A stretch of 64,000 bases of DNA. Origin: JAENVU01 sp963801105. GTDB taxonomy: Bacteria > Actinomycetota > Acidimicrobiia > IMCC26256 > JAENVU01. Below the pieces are notes generated by a model. It had not been told where the DNA came from, made no database searches, and saw nothing but the letters and a program-made list of their open reading frames with translations. Made by a program: the position numbers and the translations under genes. Within the stretch, counting starts at the first letter, position 1. Every line of letters begins with the position of its first letter. Of the stretch, positions 25,406 through 33,437 are shown in pieces. Location: NCBI GenBank assembly GCA_963801105.1, contig CAWDDH010000003.1, positions 124,001-188,000 of the forward strand, written 5' to 3'.

Positions 25406-26101
25406 ATGGCCACCCGCATCCTCGTCGCCGACGACGAGGACAGGATCCGCGAGATCGTCCGCGGCTACCTCGAGAGCGACGGGTACGAGGTGGCCGAGGC
25501 CCGCGACGGCGAGCAGGCGCTGCGCACCGCACGCGACTGGAGCCCCGACCTCGTGGTCCTCGACGTGATGATGCCCGGGCTCGACGGCATCGAGGTGCTG
25601 CGCCGGCTGCGGACCACGTCGAACATCCCGGTGATCCTGCTCACCGCTCGCGCCGAGGAGGTCGACACGCTCGTCGGTCTCTCCGTCGGCGCGGACGACT
25701 ACGTCACCAAGCCGTTCAGCCCGCGTGAGCTCGTCGCCCGCATCAAGACCGTGCTCCGGCGGGCCGACCGCTCCGCGGGCGCGACCGACACCGATCGCCT
25801 GACCTTCGAGGGGCTCGTGATCGACCTCGGCGCGCGCGAGGTCACCCGCCACGCCGAAGCCGTCACACTCAGCACGCTCGAGTTCGATCTGCTGTCTGCG
25901 CTCGCCCGCGCACCGGGCCGCGTTCTGACGCGACGCCAGCTGCTCGAGAAGGTCTGGGGCTTCGACTTCTTCGGCGACGAGCGCGTCGTCGACGTGCACA
26001 TCCGCAGTATCCGCAAGGAGCTGGGCGACAACGCCGAACACCCGGAGCTGATCGGCACGGTCCGCGGCGTCGGCTACAAGTTCCTCGGAAGCCCGACGTG
26101 A
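25406..26101 (+). CDS. OmpR-family response regulator
   Basis: The 231-aa product has an intact receiver (acidic ADDED at 8-12, phosphoacceptor D53 in VVLDVMMPG, Thr in LLTAR, Lys in YVTKPFSP). A winged-helix domain follows from about residue 130, with LSTLEFDLLSALARAPGRVLTRRQLLEKVWG and VVDVHIRSIRKELG as recognition region. It overlaps the histidine kinase start by 4 nt. Tandem 11-bp repeats in its own promoter suggest autoregulation and control of the divergent redox operon and of ApbE downstream. Confidence 0.95.
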   Translation: MATRILVADDEDRIREIVRGYLESDGYEVAEARDGEQALRTARDWSPDLVVLDVMMPGLDGIEVLRRLRTTSNIPVILLTARAEEVDTLVGLSVGADDYVTKPFSPRELVARIKTVLRRADRSAGATDTDRLTFEGLVIDLGAREVTRHAEAVTLSTLEFDLLSALARAPGRVLTRRQLLEKVWGFDFFGDERVVDVHIRSIRKELGDNAEHPELIGTVRGVGYKFLGSPT

Positions 26102-27204
26102 GGTTCTGGAGACGGCTCGACGTCCGGCTGTTCGCGTCGTACGCGCTGGTCGCGCTCGTCGTGTTCGGTGCGTTCGCGATCACCGTTCGTACCGTCGCCC
26201 CGGCGCGCTTCGACGACGACCTCAAGAACGTCGGCAGCTCCGAGGCGGAGACGACGGGCTCCCACAACCTCTTCGTGGACTCGCTCGACGCGTCCCTCTG
26301 GATCGCCCTCGCCGCCAGCATCGGCGCGGCCGCGATCGCCTCCACCCTCGTCGCCCGCCGGATCCTGCGTCCGGTCCGTGACGTGCGCACCGCCACACGC
26401 CGCCTCGCGAACGGGCACTACGACGAGCGGGTCACCGAGCCCGGCGAGCTCGAGCTCGCCGAGCTCGCACGCGACGTGAACCGCCTGGCGGTGGAGCTCG
26501 AGACCAGCGATCGCCGCCGCGCCCGACTGGTCTCCGAGGTCGCACACGAGATGCGCACGCCGCTCACGTCGATCGAGGGATACGTGGAGGGCATCCTCGA
26601 CGGGGTGTTCGAGCCCACCGAGGAGATCCTGGTCGCGGTCGGCGAGGAGGCGTCGCGTCTCCAGCGACTCGCCTCCGACCTCGCCGAGCTGAGCCGCGCC
26701 GAGGAAGGTGCCGTCGCGCTGCACCTCCGGGTCGTCGACCTCTCGGAGATCACCGCCCGATGCGCAGAGCGTCTCCGGCCCCAGTTCGTGGACAAGGGCG
26801 TCGCCCTCACCGTGCCGGCCGCCCCCCCGGTCCTGGTCGACGTCGACCCCGAACGCATCGCGCAGGTGCTCACCAACCTGCTCGGCAACGCCTTGACGTA
26901 CACCCCGGCGGGGGGCGAGGTCGCGATGGAGGTCGCGCGGTCGAACCGCACCGCGACCGTCGCGGTGCTCGACACGGGGATCGGCCTCACCGCCGAGGAC
27001 CAGGAGCTCGTGTTCGACCGCTTCTACCGGGTGCCGAGCGCGGTCCGGCCGGCCGGCGGCAGCGGGATCGGGTTGACGATCGCCCGCGGACTCGCCCGCG
27101 CCCACCGCGGCGACCTCGAGGTCTCCTCGCCCGGACTCGGTCGGGGGTCGGCGTTCACCCTCACGCTCCCGCTCGCGTCGGCCCCCGCCGACACGGGGGC
27201 CTGA
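26098..27204 (+). CDS. Sensor histidine kinase of the redox two-component system
   Basis: The 368-aa protein has a transmembrane helix at about 10-30, a short periplasmic loop, a second helix at about 66-86 and a HAMP domain (ILRPVRDVRTATRRLANG). The DHp helix has the phosphorylated His in SEVAHEMRTPLTS (H150), and the ATPase domain has an N box (NLLGNALTYT), DTGIGL and GSGIGLTIARGLARAHRG. The short sensor loop of about 35 residues favours sensing within the membrane or via a partner. GTG 26098 overlaps the response regulator stop. The stop is followed by the second GTGAAG array. Confidence 0.95.
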   Translation: MRFWRRLDVRLFASYALVALVVFGAFAITVRTVAPARFDDDLKNVGSSEAETTGSHNLFVDSLDASLWIALAASIGAAAIASTLVARRILRPVRDVRTATRRLANGHYDERVTEPGELELAELARDVNRLAVELETSDRRRARLVSEVAHEMRTPLTSIEGYVEGILDGVFEPTEEILVAVGEEASRLQRLASDLAELSRAEEGAVALHLRVVDLSEITARCAERLRPQFVDKGVALTVPAAPPVLVDVDPERIAQVLTNLLGNALTYTPAGGEVAMEVARSNRTATVAVLDTGIGLTAEDQELVFDRFYRVPSAVRPAGGSGIGLTIARGLARAHRGDLEVSSPGLGRGSAFTLTLPLASAPADTGA

Positions 27205-27205
27205 C

Positions 27206-27245
27206 CTTCACGAGGGCTTCACGGACCCACCCCGGAAGGCTTCAC
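27206..27245 (-). promoter_or_regulatory. Reverse three-box GTGAAG array upstream of apbE
   Basis: CTTCAC (GTGAAG on the minus strand) occurs at 27206, 27217 and 27240. This is exactly the 11/23-bp spacing of the array at 25323-25365 in mirror orientation. It fills the 63-bp gap between the kinase stop and ApbE start, so ApbE probably belongs to the same regulon. Confidence 0.6.
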
Positions 27246-27267
27246 CGGCGCGGGGTTGGATGGACCC

Positions 27268-28200
27268 GTGAACAGGTTCGAGCGCACCTTCGAGGTCATG
27301 GGCACGACCGCCCACGTGATGGTGGTCGACGGGCCCGAGGCGCTCGTCGACCGCGCGGTCGCCGAGCTGGACGAGCTGGAGGCGCGGTGGAGCCGGTTCC
27401 GCCCCGACAGCGAGCTGAGCCGCCTCAACGAGCGCTCCGGCGTGCCGGTCGTCGTCTCCCCCGCGACGTTCGAGCTCGTCGAGCGTGCGGTGGAAGGCCG
27501 ACGGATCACCGGCGGACGCTTCGACCCCACACTGCTCGACGCGGTCCGCGCCGCGGGCTACGACCGCTCCTTCGAGCTCGTCGCGGCCGCAGGGGTGCCC
27601 ACTCCGACCGGACCGGATCGGGCCGTCTCCCCTCGGGCCGGTCGTCCGGTCGGGACGATCCACCTCGACCGGGTGGCCCGCACGGTCACGCTCGGCCCCG
27701 ACGTCGCCATCGACCCCGGCGGCATCGGCAAGGGACTCGCCGCCGACCTGGTGGTCGAGGACCTGCTCGCCGCCGGTGCCGGGGGCGCCATGGTGAACGT
27801 CGGCGGCGATCTCCGGGCCGACGGCCGCGGACCCGACGGCGGCTGGATCGTCGCGGTCACCGATCCCATCGATCCCGAGGACGTCGTCGACACCCTCGCG
27901 ATCACCGCCGGCGCGATCGCGTCGACGTGGCGCACGCGCCGGACCTGGACCGCGACGGACGGAAGCACGCGCCACCACCTCATCGACCCCGCCACGGGAC
28001 GCCCCGCCGACAGCGGGCTGGCCGGTGTGACCGTTGTCGGCGGCCGCGGCTGGCAGGTCGAGGTGCTGGCGAAGGCCGCGTTCCTGGCCGGTCCGGTCGA
28101 CGGCGCGGGTGTGCTGGCCGACCACGGCGTCGCCGGGCTGCTGGTCACCGACGACGGGCTCCACCTCCCGGTCGGCGCCTGGGATCGCTTCCGCGCCTGA
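27268..28200 (+). CDS. apbE: ApbE-family FAD:protein FMN transferase
   Basis: The 310-aa product has the ApbE hallmarks: EVMGTTAHVMV at the N-terminus, RFRPDSELSRLN, DPGGIGKGLAADLV for FAD and Mg binding, VNVGGDLRADG, and HHLIDPATGRPA near the C-terminus. The enzyme attaches FMN through a phosphoester bond to Ser/Thr of extracytoplasmic redox proteins. No signal peptide is seen, as in many actinobacterial forms. GTG 27268 is preferred; a TTG at 27256 would add four residues. Its partner substrate is not obvious, though the SGAT-containing protein at 24558 is a candidate. Confidence 0.9.
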   Translation: MNRFERTFEVMGTTAHVMVVDGPEALVDRAVAELDELEARWSRFRPDSELSRLNERSGVPVVVSPATFELVERAVEGRRITGGRFDPTLLDAVRAAGYDRSFELVAAAGVPTPTGPDRAVSPRAGRPVGTIHLDRVARTVTLGPDVAIDPGGIGKGLAADLVVEDLLAAGAGGAMVNVGGDLRADGRGPDGGWIVAVTDPIDPEDVVDTLAITAGAIASTWRTRRTWTATDGSTRHHLIDPATGRPADSGLAGVTVVGGRGWQVEVLAKAAFLAGPVDGAGVLADHGVAGLLVTDDGLHLPVGAWDRFRA

Positions 28201-28232
28201 CGGGCGGACGCGGACCCCGCGGTCCACGTCGA

Positions 28233-28238
28233 TAGGGT
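28233..28238 (+). promoter_or_regulatory. -10 element TAGGGT of SDR epimerase gene
   Basis: TAGGGT ends 8 nt before GTG 28247 with no Shine-Dalgarno, fitting leaderless initiation. Confidence 0.4.
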
Positions 28239-28246
28239 CCGTCACC

Positions 28247-29242
28247 GTGACCGTGCTCGTGACCGGTGGGACCGGATTCGTCGGATCCCACGCCGCCGCG
28301 CGCCTCGCCGCGTCCGGCCACCGGGTCCGGCTGCTCGTGCGCGATCCGGCCAAGGTCGCGCGCGTCCCCGCGCTGCGCGCGACCGCCGGCCTCGAGATCG
28401 TCCCCGGCGACGTGACCGACACCAAGAGCGTCGACCGCGCCCTCACGGACTGCACGCACGTCGTGCACGCCGCCGCCCACGTCGCACTCGCCGAGCGCGA
28501 GGCGGCACGGGCCGACGCCGTGAACGTCGGCGGCACCGAACGGGTGATCGGCGGCGCGGCGGCGCGCGGCATCCCGAGCGTCTACGTGTCGAGCGTCTCG
28601 GTCTTCGGGATCGGGCACGACCGCGTCACGATCGAAACCCCGCTCAGCGGCGCCCGCAGCTCCTACACGCACTCGAAGGTCCGGGCGGAGCAGGCGGCCC
28701 GCGCCCTCCAGGACGCCGGCGCACCCGTGGCGATCGTCTACCCGTCGGGAATCCTCGGTCCTGACGCGCCGGATCTGAGCGTCAACCACCGGGCGCTGGT
28801 GGCGTGGCTGCGCACCCCGCCGCAGACGACGTCGGGCACCTCGATCATCGACGTGCGCGACGTCGCGAGAGCGATCGAACGCGCGGTGGACCGACCCGGT
28901 CGCTGGATGCTCGGTGGCGAGTTCCTCGAGTGGGCCGAGCTGCACTCCGCCCTGCAGCGCGTGACCGGCACACGGATCCGGGCCGTGCGGATGCCGCCCC
29001 GGGCGCTCCGGCTCGCAGGCCGCGTCGGGGACGTGGTCAAGCGCGTGATCCCCTTCGACTACCCGCTCACGCTCGAGGCGATGTCGATGGCGACCCTCTC
29101 CTGCCCGTACGACAGTCGGGCCACCTGCGCCGCGCTCGATCTGCACTGGCGGTCGGTCGACGACACCCTCGCGGCATCGGTCCGCTGGCTCGCGGCGGAA
29201 GGTCACGTGCCCGCCGCGATCGCCGGCGTGCTCGCCCCCTGA
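28247..29242 (+). CDS. Extended SDR / NAD-dependent epimerase-dehydratase
   Basis: The 331-aa protein has the extended-SDR nucleotide motif VTGGTGFVGSHAA at residues 5-17, the acidic stop of strand 3 in PGDVTD, HAAAHVAL, and the catalytic pair Tyr/Lys in SYTHSK with a Ser in VSSVSVFG. This set is shared by dihydroflavonol reductase-like and 3-beta-hydroxysteroid dehydrogenase-like enzymes; the substrate cannot be fixed. The GTG start is placed by the -10 hexamer and the fold start. It stands alone between ApbE and the lectin-transpeptidase gene. Confidence 0.85.
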   Translation: MTVLVTGGTGFVGSHAAARLAASGHRVRLLVRDPAKVARVPALRATAGLEIVPGDVTDTKSVDRALTDCTHVVHAAAHVALAEREAARADAVNVGGTERVIGGAAARGIPSVYVSSVSVFGIGHDRVTIETPLSGARSSYTHSKVRAEQAARALQDAGAPVAIVYPSGILGPDAPDLSVNHRALVAWLRTPPQTTSGTSIIDVRDVARAIERAVDRPGRWMLGGEFLEWAELHSALQRVTGTRIRAVRMPPRALRLAGRVGDVVKRVIPFDYPLTLEAMSMATLSCPYDSRATCAALDLHWRSVDDTLAASVRWLAAEGHVPAAIAGVLAP

Positions 29243-29344
29243 TCCGATCGAACCAGTACGTCGAGCCGGGGTCGCGCGCGCAGATACTCTCCTCGGGATC
29301 GATTCGCCAGGCGCAGCGAACGGGCGCCGGACGGGGAGCTGGAC

Positions 29345-30697
29345 ATGCGGCTGAGGTGGGGCTCCGGAGCAGCGACACGGCACCGGCGTGGGCGCCGCGC
29401 GGCCCGTCTGACCATCGTGCTCGCAGTGGTGCTCGGCACCTGCGTCGTCGCGGTCCCGGCCGCCGCGCCGGCAAGCTTCAGCGGGTGGGAGTCGCTCGGC
29501 GGCAAGCTCGTCGGCGAGCCGGCCAGCGTCAGCTGGGGTCCGAACCGCATCGACGTCTTCGCCCGCGGCGTCGACAACAAGCTCTGGCACCGATGGTACG
29601 AGAACGGATGGAAGGGCTGGGAGAGCCTCGGCGGCACCCTGACCTCGGCGCCGGCGGTCACCTCCTGGGGAGCGGGGCGCCTCGATGTCTTCGCCCGCGG
29701 CAGCTCCGGCGAGCTCGTCCACCGCTACTACGACCACGGCTGGAAGCCCTGGGAGGCCCTGAGCGCGCCGAGCACGATCGGGACGACCCCGACGGCCGCG
29801 TCGTGGGGCCCGGGTCGGCTCGACGTCTTCGCGCCGCGCGCCGGTGACCGCAGCCTGCTCCACCGCTTCTACTCGTACCAGTGGGGCTTCTGGAGCCCGT
29901 GGGAGAGCCTCGGCGGCTCGCTCGTGGGTGCCGCGGCCGCGAGCGCGTCCGGCGCCGACCACATCGACCTGGTCGCGCGCGGGGTCGACAACGCGATGTA
30001 CCACAAGGCGTACGCACCGTTCGCGTGGGGCGCGTGGGTGCGGGTGGGGGGTGTCCTCACCGCACCGCCGGCGATCGTCGCCACGTGGCCCGGGATCCTC
30101 GACACGTTCGTGGTCGGTACCGACCACGCCGTCTACCGCCAGACCCGGTTCGGTGGCTGGCTCGGTTGGCAGCGACTCGGGGGCACGGCGACCTCGGGCC
30201 CCGCGGTCGCGAGCTGGGGTGCCGGTCGCCTCGACGTGTTCGTGCGCGGCACCGACGGCGCGGCGTGGCACACCTTCGTCGCGCCTCCAATCGGCAACGG
30301 CCCCGCGCCGCCGTGGGGATCGGGCGCGGGCCGTCGCATCGTGTACTGCAACTCGTGCCAGCGCGTGTGGCACATCTCGGAGAACGGCGACTGGTACACG
30401 TTCCCGGTCTCCGGGAAGATCGGCGTGCCCCCGCCGGGCGTGTACCACGTGGTCCGGCGCATCAACCCGGGTGGATCCGGGAACTTGATCCTGCCCTACT
30501 TCGTCGGCTTCGCCTGGGGATCCAGCACCGACATCGGGTTCCACGGGATCCCGCTCCGGCCCGACGGCTCCCCGATCCAGAGCGACGCGGAGCTCGGACA
30601 GTTCCGCAGCCACGGTTGCGTCAGGGAGAACCAGTCCGACGCCATCCGCACTTGGAACTTCGGCGCGCTCGGCACCCCGGTGGTCGTCACGCGCTGA
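29345..30697 (+). CDS. Secreted PLL-type beta-propeller fused to L,D-transpeptidase
   Basis: The 450-aa product has a signal peptide (Arg-rich start, hydrophobic core about 20-38, AAAPA). About six repeats of 45-50 residues follow, each with W-x-S/R-LGG, SWG-x-xR-x-DVFxRG and W-x-x-W, the pattern of PLL-like fucose/glycan-binding propellers. From about residue 335 a YkuD-type domain follows (VWHISENGDWYTFPVSGKIG), with H400 in FHGIP and the catalytic SHGCVR (H423, C425). L,D-transpeptidases cross-link or modify peptidoglycan, so the propeller may place the enzyme on wall or foreign glycans. GGGGAG precedes the ATG; TACTCT at 29285 is a possible -10. Confidence 0.85.
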   Translation: MRLRWGSGAATRHRRGRRAARLTIVLAVVLGTCVVAVPAAAPASFSGWESLGGKLVGEPASVSWGPNRIDVFARGVDNKLWHRWYENGWKGWESLGGTLTSAPAVTSWGAGRLDVFARGSSGELVHRYYDHGWKPWEALSAPSTIGTTPTAASWGPGRLDVFAPRAGDRSLLHRFYSYQWGFWSPWESLGGSLVGAAAASASGADHIDLVARGVDNAMYHKAYAPFAWGAWVRVGGVLTAPPAIVATWPGILDTFVVGTDHAVYRQTRFGGWLGWQRLGGTATSGPAVASWGAGRLDVFVRGTDGAAWHTFVAPPIGNGPAPPWGSGAGRRIVYCNSCQRVWHISENGDWYTFPVSGKIGVPPPGVYHVVRRINPGGSGNLILPYFVGFAWGSSTDIGFHGIPLRPDGSPIQSDAELGQFRSHGCVRENQSDAIRTWNFGALGTPVVVTR

Positions 30698-30721
30698 GTC
30701 CGAGGGTGGCGCGCGGTCGCC

Positions 30722-31222
30722 TCACCACCCCATCGAGCCGGGCCCGCCCTTGAAGGGTCCGACGATCGCGCTCGTGATCCAGCCGCCGTAGAAGCCTCCG
30801 GCCTGTGGCTCCACGACCTCGCCGTCGACCCGGCAGTGATCGACCCGTGCGGGGTACACCGAGAGGTAGCTCCGGAGCGGCGCGCACGCCGCGGTGGGCC
30901 GCTCGTAGCTCCAGGCGGCCTCGACGGCCTCGACGTCGCCGCTGCGCAGCGTCCAGTAGGTGGCCGCGCCCTTCCACTCGCACCGCGAGCCGCCCCCGGC
31001 GGGAGCCACGGATCCGGGCACGAACGCGTCGGGTGGCAGGTAGTAGCTCGGCGGCAGGCTCGTCTCCAGGACGCGCCAGGCCTCGGTGGTACTCGCGATC
31101 ACCCGACCGCCCAGCACCACCTCGACCAGCTGGCCGGACCGCTCGAGTCGGGGCGGGCGCGGGTAGTCCCAGACCGACTCCTGGCCGGGACCGACGGGAT
31201 CCGGCGCGGGACGCGGGGGCAT
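30722..31222 (-). CDS. DUF427 domain protein
   Basis: The 166-aa protein shows the DUF427 beta-tent pattern: ESVWDYPRPPRLE, EVVLGGRVIASTTEAWRVLETS, PPSYYLPPDAF, CEWKGAATYWTL, AAWSYERPT and VDGEVVEPQAGGFYGGWIT. The family is frequent in actinobacteria and has no established enzymatic role. ATG 31222 is preferred since it directly precedes the domain; ATG 31270 would add 16 residues. It converges on the lectin-transpeptidase gene with a 24-nt gap. Confidence 0.87.
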   Translation of the reverse strand: MPPRPAPDPVGPGQESVWDYPRPPRLERSGQLVEVVLGGRVIASTTEAWRVLETSLPPSYYLPPDAFVPGSVAPAGGGSRCEWKGAATYWTLRSGDVEAVEAAWSYERPTAACAPLRSYLSVYPARVDHCRVDGEVVEPQAGGFYGGWITSAIVGPFKGGPGSMGW

Positions 31223-31340
31223 GGGCACGACAACGGGGTCGACGAGTGGCCTATTCCGCCCGACGAGCATCCACCGCTCACCGGCGTGGGATTCCTAGCC
31301 TCGTCGGTGCTCGGCAGGCTCGGCTGGTGGAGGTGACCGC

Positions 31341-31508
31341 GTGAGCGGTGGATGGCGCATCACGGACGAGGAGGCGATCGCCGACCTCGATCAGGCCCGG
31401 GAGATCGCACGCGCGACCAGGACCGACGACGCGTGGGCCGCGGTGGCCGCCCGCGTCGCGCGCTGCCGCCGGCTGGAGATCCCCGAGGACCGCCTACTCG
31501 GCACGTAG
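31341..31508 (+). CDS. Small hypothetical protein (55 aa)
   Basis: GTG 31341 opens a 55-codon frame preceded by a strong GGTGGAGGTGA ribosome site; a TAGCCT hexamer at 31295-31300 could be the -10. The product starts VSGGWRITDEEAIADL, with two predicted helices (EEAIADLDQAREIARATR, DDAWAAVAARVARCRRLE). It is a soluble helical hairpin of unknown role. It is shorter than most gene callers accept but has better signals than several longer frames. Confidence 0.6.
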   Translation: MSGGWRITDEEAIADLDQAREIARATRTDDAWAAVAARVARCRRLEIPEDRLLGT

Positions 31509-31567
31509 GGCTCACCCCGACGCCCCCGACGCGACGCGGCCGTCGGGAGGTGTCATCATCGTCCCTC

Positions 31568-32527
31568 GTGCGCCCCGATTCCCTTCGTTCCCGTCGTTCC
31601 GCCGCAGTCGTGCTCGCGCTCGCGCTGCTCGCCACGGCCTGCTCGAGTGGCTCCGGGCGCGCCGACGCCCCGAAGCGCCCGACGACCTCCGAGGCACCGT
31701 CCACCACGTCGGACGCACCCGCGCCGAACGGGACCCCCTGCGGCTCCGGCACCGAGCCCCCGACCACCTACGACTCGGTCGTGGTCTTCAGCTTCGAGAA
31801 CCGCACCTGGAGCGAGGTCGGACCGGGCTTCGGGCCGGCGATGCCCTACCTGCACGACCTCGGCGCCACCTGCAGCTGGTTCCCGGACTGGACCGAGATC
31901 GACCGGCACCAGAAGAGCCTGACCCAGTACGTCGGCCAGGTCACCGGCAAGCAGGAGCCTGCCGTCGCCGACGACTGCAAGCCCTCGGCGACGTGCAACA
32001 CGACCGCCGACAACCTGTTCCGCCAGATCCGCACCGACGGACGCGACGCCGTCGACTACGTCGAGGGCGCCACCGAACCGTGCAGCGCAGACGGCAATGC
32101 CGCGAAGCACGTGCCCGCGCTGTACCTGTGGGGAGCGGACGACCGCGCGCACTGCACCGAGCAGGTCCGTCCCCTGTCGGATCTCGACCCGAACCGGCTC
32201 CCCGCGTTCGCGTTCGTCACCCCCACGCTCTGCCACGACGGACACGACTGCTCCGATCAGACGGTCGACGCGTGGGCACGCGCGCACATCCAGCCGATCC
32301 TCGACTCCGCCGCGTACCGCGCGGGCCGGGTAGCGGTCTTCGTCTGGTACGACGAGGGCGCCCCCGTGCCGAACCTCTGGATCACCCCGACCGCGCCTGC
32401 GGGGCCGCGCGAGGGCGTGGCGGCCGGCTCCTCGGCGACGTTGCGCGCGTGGCAGTCGATGCTCGGCGTGCCGTGCCTCGCGACCGCCTGCACCGCGGTC
32501 GACCTGCGGACCGCCGCCCGTTCCTGA
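31568..32527 (+). CDS. Secreted phosphoesterase-family lipoprotein (PF04185-like)
   Basis: The 319-aa product has a signal peptide with lipobox LATAC and a Thr/Pro linker to about residue 60. A domain of the acid phosphatase/phospholipase C superfamily follows: VVFSFENRTWSEV near its start, LTQYVGQVTG, FAFVTPTLCHDGHDCSDQTVDAW with likely metal ligands, and VFVWYDEGAPVPNLW. Several Cys pairs suggest disulfides. The likely role is release of phosphate from lipid or sugar phosphates outside the cell. GTG 31568 is the only start that keeps the whole signal peptide. Confidence 0.8.
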   Translation: MRPDSLRSRRSAAVVLALALLATACSSGSGRADAPKRPTTSEAPSTTSDAPAPNGTPCGSGTEPPTTYDSVVVFSFENRTWSEVGPGFGPAMPYLHDLGATCSWFPDWTEIDRHQKSLTQYVGQVTGKQEPAVADDCKPSATCNTTADNLFRQIRTDGRDAVDYVEGATEPCSADGNAAKHVPALYLWGADDRAHCTEQVRPLSDLDPNRLPAFAFVTPTLCHDGHDCSDQTVDAWARAHIQPILDSAAYRAGRVAVFVWYDEGAPVPNLWITPTAPAGPREGVAAGSSATLRAWQSMLGVPCLATACTAVDLRTAARS

Positions 32528-32530
32528 GGC

Positions 32531-33340
32531 TCAGCTCACCGCGAGACAGGGACAGAGGCCGACCGAGCTCACGGTCCCGCCCGCACCCGTTCCCGGCAAC
32601 ACGATCCAGAGAGTGGCGGTGCCCGCCATCGCGTCGGGCGACGCGGTGACCTGCACGGTGAGCTTGGTCTCGCTCTGCACGGCCACGGTCCCCACGCTCA
32701 TCCCGGTGGCGGGGATCAGCACCGTCACTCCCGGCAGGAAGCCGGTGCCGCTGACGGTCACGGTCGCGCTCGTTCCGCGGGTGATCGACGACGGCGCCAC
32801 GGCGGACACCGACGGCACGGTCACGGGCTTGATGAAGACGTCGTCGACGTGGTTGCCGTCGCCGCCGACCAGATCCGGAGCCGACGACTGGAAGGCAACC
32901 GATCGTCCGTCACCGCTGAGCGCGGGCGCCTCGCTCGGCTCGTAGACCTCACCCTGGAGGAGCGTGGTGCTGATCCGGCGCGTCTTCGACTTGAGCCGAT
33001 CGCGGACGTAGACGTCGTCCAGGTAGTTCTCGTCGTCGGGAACGAGCTGCGCCGGGGTCGCGAACGCGACGTAGCGCCCGTCGCCGGTGATGCGTGGTTC
33101 CGCGCTCGGTCCGTTGGCCGGAGCGCCGTCCGAGGCGACGCCGACGCGCGTCGTGGTGCCCGCGATGCGGTCGCGCACGTAGATCTCCGTGAGCGCGGTC
33201 CCGGGCTCGCTCACGAGATCCGAGGCAGCCGATCGGAAGGCGATCCGGTTGCCGTCGTCACTCACGGACGGTTGGTCGCTCGCGTTGTTGCCGGACTTCC
33301 CGGGCGCGGTCCGCACCCCACGGCGGACGACGAGGGACAC
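32531..33340 (-). CDS. TolB-like propeller plus IPT/TIG domain, N-terminally truncated
   Basis: The 269-aa frame starts inside a beta-propeller repeat (NVSLVVRRG then SVSDDGNRIAFRS). It continues with repeats of the type ITGDGRYVAFAT...DVYVRDR and ALSGDGRSVAFQS...VDDVFIKP, and ends in an IPT/TIG domain (SITRGTSATVTVSGTGFLPGVTV). There is no signal peptide, although such proteins are normally secreted. The in-frame sequence upstream hits a stop about 60 nt before the GTG without a good start. It probably is the 3' remnant of a longer gene. It converges on the phosphoesterase gene. Confidence 0.6.
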   Translation of the reverse strand: MSLVVRRGVRTAPGKSGNNASDQPSVSDDGNRIAFRSAASDLVSEPGTALTEIYVRDRIAGTTTRVGVASDGAPANGPSAEPRITGDGRYVAFATPAQLVPDDENYLDDVYVRDRLKSKTRRISTTLLQGEVYEPSEAPALSGDGRSVAFQSSAPDLVGGDGNHVDDVFIKPVTVPSVSAVAPSSITRGTSATVTVSGTGFLPGVTVLIPATGMSVGTVAVQSETKLTVQVTASPDAMAGTATLWIVLPGTGAGGTVSSVGLCPCLAVS

Positions 33341-33437
33341 ATTGTGGGAGTCGGGTGAAATCGGGAGGAATGGTGCCGAACGCGATGGGCCGATCGACCC
33401 TCAGGGAGACCCGGGCGGCGGCGTCGATCCGGACGCG

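Noticed and set aside
28145..30613. 822-aa open frame on the minus strand
   Set aside because: Antisense to the epimerase and lectin-transpeptidase genes, Arg/Gly-rich with no domain; long frames are expected opposite G+C-rich genes.
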